DNA from: Candidatus Caldilinea saccharophila
Lineage (GTDB): Bacteria > Chloroflexota > Anaerolineae > Caldilineales > Caldilineaceae
DNA: 64,000 bases
Assembly: GCA_016710365.1 (NCBI GenBank)
Contig: JADJVW010000022.1
Location: 6,678 to 70,677, forward strand
Reading direction: 5' to 3'
Shown here: positions 60,681 through 64,000 of the stretch, one piece after another
Layout of the letters: each line of letters starts with the position of its first letter
How positions within the stretch are numbered: position 1 is the first letter of the stretch
Position numbers and translations under genes: made by a program
Notes under the pieces: model-generated
Database searches by the model: none
Seen by the model: the letters and a program-made list of their open reading frames with translations, nothing else
What the model was told of the DNA's origin: nothing

Positions 60681-62102
60681 ATGCCCAAACGTGATGTAGT
60701 CTTAAGCCTGGAGCGGCGGCCAGCCACCGCAAGCAGCGGCAGTAGCGGCGTGCTGCCCCTGCACAACCACGACGAGAGCTACTACACCGAAAGCGAAATC
60801 AACGCCCGCCTGGCCGACCTCCTCGACAAGACGACCTACGACCCCGACGGCGACGGCAAAGTGCAGGCAGCGGATGCAGCGGATACAGCGCCCTGGTCAG
60901 GCATCACGGGCAAGCCGCTTATCTTTCCACCCTCCACGCACGACCATGACGCACTGTATTACACCAAAGCTGACGTTAATTTGTTGTTTGCGAGCTATGC
61001 GGGGATTGGGCACGCCCATGACAGTATTTATGGACGGCTGGCCGCTGCCAATGCCTGGACGCAACAGAACACTTTTGCGGGCAACGTCGGGATTGGGACG
61101 CTGACGCCCGTGGGAAAACTGAATATTGAGGATGGCGACGCCTACCTGACGCACACTGCGTTCGGCTACGACGCCGCCCCTACAGGTGACTATATCGTGT
61201 GGACAGACCCCGATGAGTGGCCGTCGGGTCGTATCCGCGTCACCGAGCAATTAAATGATAGCTGGTATTCGTCGATGGTTTTTGAGGTGCGAGACGCCGA
61301 CCCGAACCGTGGTATGCGAGAGCGCATGCGCTTGACGAATACAGGTTATATGGGACTGGCAACAAAGACGCCCAACGTGCCACTGGAAGTCTTTCACAGC
61401 ACAAGCCCAGCTTTGCGGCTGTCCTATACTAACCAGTTCGGCTGGGACATTTCCAACAGCAGTGGCGACGCTTCTTTTCGCCTGCAATACATGACCGGCA
61501 ACAGTGTCTTCCGGACTGTGCTTCGCGCCACATATGAGGGGTTTACGACGATTGGTGACAACGATCAGGCATATGACGCCTTGGAGGTGCACGGCGGGTT
61601 GGCCGTCACGGGCGTAAACTCAACCAACGGGTTACAGCCACCGGCGTTGAATCTGGGGTACACCAGCGACCAGGGGTATGTGCAAGCGGTGGATTGGGGC
61701 ATCGCGCACAAACCCCTGATGCTCCAACCCTACGGCAACCCCGGCGTGGGCATCGGTGTTCCGTTAGGCGCCACCCCTCAAGGCTCCCTGCACGTGCGAG
61801 CAGGTTCTCTTGGCAGCCTATTGTTCGTAACAAAGACAGGCATCAGCACGGCGCCGGTGACGCTCGTTCCTAACGGGGAGGGCGACGCCCCTACCGGAGC
61901 CGTGTTCCGGGGCATCGCCAAGCATAGTACGGCAGGAAACGCTTCCACAAACCACTATGTTGTCAACAACAGCTACGTAATAATTACAGTCGGCAGCGAG
62001 CTCCTGGTATTGCGCGTGAATGCAGACGGGTCAATCGACTGTTACCGCACACCTGAAGGAACTGGTACATGGAGTATTGCAGTTGAGATTATCTGGATGT
62101 AA
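60681..62102 (+). CDS. Tail-fibre-like protein with HxHD motifs
   Basis: An intact 473-residue protein. Three HxH motifs occur in the N-terminal 120 residues: LPLHNHDESYYTESEINARL, STHDHDALYYTKADVNLLFA and IGHAHDSIYGRLAAANAWTQ. Such HxH elements coordinate iron in the T4 long-fibre tip and are common in fibre repeats. Between the first two lies a calcium-loop-like YDPDGDGKVQAAD (dockerin or EF-hand pattern). The rest is beta-rich with repeated GxGTxxP turns (VGIGTLTPVGKLNIEDGDAY), as in many fibre shafts, and a C-terminal head (GTGTWSIAVEIIWM). Codon usage and lower GC differ from the preceding gene. It probably recognises the target cell. Confidence 0.75.
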   Translation: MPKRDVVLSLERRPATASSGSSGVLPLHNHDESYYTESEINARLADLLDKTTYDPDGDGKVQAADAADTAPWSGITGKPLIFPPSTHDHDALYYTKADVNLLFASYAGIGHAHDSIYGRLAAANAWTQQNTFAGNVGIGTLTPVGKLNIEDGDAYLTHTAFGYDAAPTGDYIVWTDPDEWPSGRIRVTEQLNDSWYSSMVFEVRDADPNRGMRERMRLTNTGYMGLATKTPNVPLEVFHSTSPALRLSYTNQFGWDISNSSGDASFRLQYMTGNSVFRTVLRATYEGFTTIGDNDQAYDALEVHGGLAVTGVNSTNGLQPPALNLGYTSDQGYVQAVDWGIAHKPLMLQPYGNPGVGIGVPLGATPQGSLHVRAGSLGSLLFVTKTGISTAPVTLVPNGEGDAPTGAVFRGIAKHSTAGNASTNHYVVNNSYVIITVGSELLVLRVNADGSIDCYRTPEGTGTWSIAVEIIWM

Positions 62103-62113
62103 AGGGGAAACCG

Positions 62114-62557
62114 ATGACAATCGACACATTTGACAGCTACAGTTTGGCCGGGAACGAAATGTTTCAGGATATGGTGCGCACCAGCATGCGCAAAATTGGC
62201 CCCAGGATTATGATGGAGTTGACCCGGCTGGCTGCCACCCCGGAGGTTGCTCCTGGAGATCAGGGGATTGCACTAAAAGCGATAGACGCCATCGGTGCGA
62301 TCCTGTCCAAGCTAGGCATTTTTACAGGGGGTAGTTACGGCAACACTCAGTTGTCTATTGAGGAACTGATCCTAGCGATGCTGGCCTCCGAAGCGGTGAG
62401 CACCGTCACCTATGCAAGTATTAAAACGGGGACAACCGACGGCACATTGCGCCCGGCGCTGGATACGGTGCTGTACACGTTCCTGCGGGAGATGACCGGG
62501 TTGTCGGTGATGTCCCCGGCGGGACAGACGATGATGATGATGGGGAGTGAAAAATAA
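62114..62557 (+). CDS. Unknown phage protein behind the fibre gene
   Basis: A 147-residue protein I do not recognise. It is helical: FDSYSLAGNEMFQDMVRTSM, PRIMMELTRLAATPEVAPGD, QGIALKAIDAIGAILSKLGI, ending in a Met-rich run (MMMMG). GGGGAAA precedes ATG 62114. Its stop overlaps the next start (TAATG). Codon usage matches the fibre gene rather than the C-ending cassette. A fibre-assembly or lysis-related role is possible from position only. Confidence 0.55.
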   Translation: MTIDTFDSYSLAGNEMFQDMVRTSMRKIGPRIMMELTRLAATPEVAPGDQGIALKAIDAIGAILSKLGIFTGGSYGNTQLSIEELILAMLASEAVSTVTYASIKTGTTDGTLRPALDTVLYTFLREMTGLSVMSPAGQTMMMMGSEK

Positions 62558-62911
62558 TGGATACGGTAAAGGAAAAGTTGGAGGCAACGCAAGAAACAAT
62601 TGCCAGTATGCAATCCGCGTTGGCGGACATGCACCAGCGCACCGCCCAGATGGAGGCAAATCTGCATTATCAGCGAGGTCCGGCGGCGGCGTTTGGTGAA
62701 ATTATTGAAGAAGTGCAAGAGGCGACGGGGGAGCTGGATTCGCCGCGGCCAGAGCGGAGATAGAGCAACTAAAGGCCGAAGAGGTCACGCTGCGCGGCCA
62801 GCGCGAAGCCGCCATGATGCAGGCCGCCCAGCCCTATGACGAGCGCCTGCAAACTATCCGCGGCGCATCTGGGAGCTAGAACAGCTCGCCGGCAGCCAGC
62901 AGGGCGTCTAA
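62557..62911 (+). CDS. Coiled-coil phage protein (two frameshifts)
   Basis: Joined frames give about 118 residues: MDTVKEKLEATQETIASMQS, ALADMHQRTAQMEANLHYQR, FGEIIEEVQEATGELD, then RAEIEQLKAEEVTLRGQREA and RRIWELEQLAGSQQGV. Breaks lie near 62745 and 62855. The whole protein is predicted coiled coil. No family recognised. It is coupled to the preceding gene by TAATG overlap. A GATTGG repeat block follows directly. Confidence 0.55.
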
Positions 62912-63063
62912 GAGAGAGCAAGAGATTGGAGATTGGAGATTGGAGACGACGCTTGGCAATCTCCCAATCTCCAATCTCCTACTCTCCAATCTCCCAATCT
63001 CCAATCTCCCAATCTCCCAATCTCCCAATCTCCAATTCCCCCAATCTCCAATTCCCCCCCACC
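62912..63063. repeat. GATTGG / AATCTCC low-complexity repeat in the tail cassette
   Basis: Three units of gagattgg are followed by about ten units of aatctccc or aatctcc. It forms a fold-back with the left units. Its end directly abuts the AAAGGAA ribosome binding site of the 63078 gene. Confidence 0.75.
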
Positions 63064-63077
63064 CAAAGGAAAACCCC

Positions 63078-63489
63078 ATGCCCTACCAAACCCCCCCCAC
63101 CTTCACCGACGGCGAAATCCTCAGCGCCAGCCAACTCAACACCCTGGCCAGCAACCAAAACGAACTCAACGACCTGGCCAGCAGCGCCAACCTCGGCTTT
63201 GCCCAGTTCGGGCCTAAGCACGAATACGAGTCGCTACTTCCGCGTCATTCACAGCTACGACAACTTATTTCTGATCTTTGGCGAGCACAGCAGCAGCAGC
63301 TCGCTGCGCGTCTACTACGGCGCCACCCTGGTCTACACCTCGCCCGGCAACGGCCAGGACCACACCGTCAACGTCAACCTCGCCAGCTTCGGCCTGGTCA
63401 AAGGCCAGCCCTACACCGTGCGCCTCCGCGCCAGCAGCGATGACGCCACCGAAATCTACTACCTCAGCGAAACCGGGGCGCCGGTATGA
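63078..63489 (+). CDS. Tail-associated protein, N-terminal motif shared with next gene (one frameshift)
   Basis: A protein of about 137 residues after removing one base near 63220. The N-terminus PPTFTDGEILSASQLNTLAS is related to the next gene's PFVPLTKPTAAQLNAISRSQ. This AxQLNxL start is common in phage tail-fibre-associated proteins. The C-terminal part SRYFRVIHSYDNLFLIFGEH, LRVYYGATLVYTSPGNGQDH and GQPYTVRLRASSDDATEIYY is beta-rich, fibronectin-like. AAAGGAA precedes ATG 63078; the stop overlaps the next ATG (ATGA). Confidence 0.6.
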
Positions 63490-63851
63490 GCGTCCCCCCC
63501 TTCGTCCCGCTGACCAAACCCACCGCCGCGCAACTCAACGCCATCAGCCGCAGCCAGGCCGCGCTCTGGGCCATCTCCCTCGGCGGCGTCGGCCAGGAGC
63601 CAATGGCCGCGGAATGGGGCGGCCCCGGCAGCATCTGGATCTTCCAGCGCGTCCACCGCTGGCTCCTCTACGACAGCACCGGCCAGCTCGCCGACCCCTC
63701 CGGCGTCAACGACCCCGTCAGCCTGGCGGACCCGCCCAGCGGCCTCGGCCTCCTCGACCTCAACACCATAGCCTGGCTCGCACCAGGCATGTTCTACCGC
63801 GTCACCGGCTGCGCCGTCGCCTGGGAGCGCTCCGCGCCGCCAGCCGGGTGA
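63486..63851 (+). CDS. Tail-associated protein, paralogous N-terminus
   Basis: An intact 121-residue protein (SVPPFVPLTKPTAAQLNAIS, RSQAALWAISLGGVGQEPMA, AEWGGPGSIWIFQRVHRWLL, LGLLDLNTIAWLAPGMFYRV, TGCAVAWERSAPPAG). The N-terminal AAQLNAIS motif relates it to the 63078 gene. The rest is beta-rich and aromatic, as in small carbohydrate-binding tail proteins. Codons end in C. The start overlaps the previous stop (ATGA). The remaining 149 bases to the window end contain a cccctgt/acagggg hairpin but no gene. Confidence 0.6.
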   Translation: MSVPPFVPLTKPTAAQLNAISRSQAALWAISLGGVGQEPMAAEWGGPGSIWIFQRVHRWLLYDSTGQLADPSGVNDPVSLADPPSGLGLLDLNTIAWLAPGMFYRVTGCAVAWERSAPPAG

Positions 63852-64000
63852 CCCCTGTTTCCCCAGTAAAACAACGACAGGGGAAAATCAATTCATTTCG
63901 CGGGCGCATGCGAACTTGGCGCATGATGGTCTACACCCCAATCCGCCAGAGATCGAAGGGGCCTACCCCTTGCAGGCAGCAAAAAAGCCGGGGCAACCGT

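Noticed and set aside
62912..63063. CRISPR array
   Set aside because: Units are 7-8 bases, tandem and without unique spacers; no cas gene is nearby. It is a simple repeat.
63852..63883. Rho-independent terminator after the last tail gene
   Set aside because: The cccctgt/acagggg stem is short with an 18-base loop and is followed by AAAA, not a T run, on the coding strand.

Overview
The window looks like a piece of a high-GC chromosome from a Chloroflexota bacterium (Anaerolineae/Caldilineales-like). This is an inference from gene content: fasciclin proteins with LPxTG-type tails, large families of YfhO/GT39-like membrane glycosyltransferases, and low-complexity repeats of the GATTGG and CTCGCCC type both in gaps and inside genes. 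No rRNA, complete tRNA, CRISPR array or insertion sequence was found.

Layout. (1) 1-5.8 kb, plus strand: the end of an Snf2/RapA-type helicase, then an iron(III) ABC importer (lipoprotein, double-domain permease, ATPase) with a VapBC45-like DUF433/DUF5615 pair inside it. (2) 5.9-9.2 kb, minus strand: a coupled histidine kinase / secreted TIM-barrel-like protein / LuxR regulator operon with several lesions. (3) 9.2-13.7 kb: small membrane proteins, a HepT/MntA toxin-antitoxin pair, a PLDc_N protein and a C39-like peptidase. (4) 13.7-25.1 kb, minus strand: a surface-polysaccharide run (GT39-like proteins, YfhO-like protein, DegT aminotransferase, dolichyl-phosphate-sugar synthase-like GT2). (5) 25.1-35.3 kb, minus strand: acetyltransferases, an alkyltransferase-like protein, a MoxR/DUF4350/DUF4129 cluster, an enolase-superfamily epimerase with a P-loop partner, a cyclophilin and a GNAT-GrpB fusion. 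(6) 35.3-42.1 kb: HipA-like kinase with DUF3037, two fasciclin proteins, an orphan DNA methyltransferase and an ArsR/DUF2087 regulator. (7) 42.5-50.5 kb, plus strand: a second glycan operon behind a near-perfect sigma-70 promoter, followed by a secreted FG-GAP protein. (8) 50.8-63.9 kb, plus strand: a siphophage-like tail cassette that starts next to a 44-bp copy of the 3' half of a tRNA-Gln(CTG) gene.

The tail cassette is the most interesting region. It contains tail-completion proteins, two paralogous tail-tube proteins, an assembly chaperone, a tape measure, tail-tip proteins and fibres. No terminase, portal, capsid or integrase gene is visible between the tRNA remnant and the tail genes. 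It could be a phage-tail-like particle (tailocin) or a headless prophage remnant. Its codon usage is mosaic, and it carries an opposite-strand small membrane-protein gene just before the tape measure.

Caveat. About 28 places need a one-base (once a four-base) correction to restore an obvious protein. They occur in host and phage genes alike and often lie at short G or C runs. Uncorrected sequencing indels explain this better than mass gene decay, so joined genes are annotated across the breaks and each break is stated.
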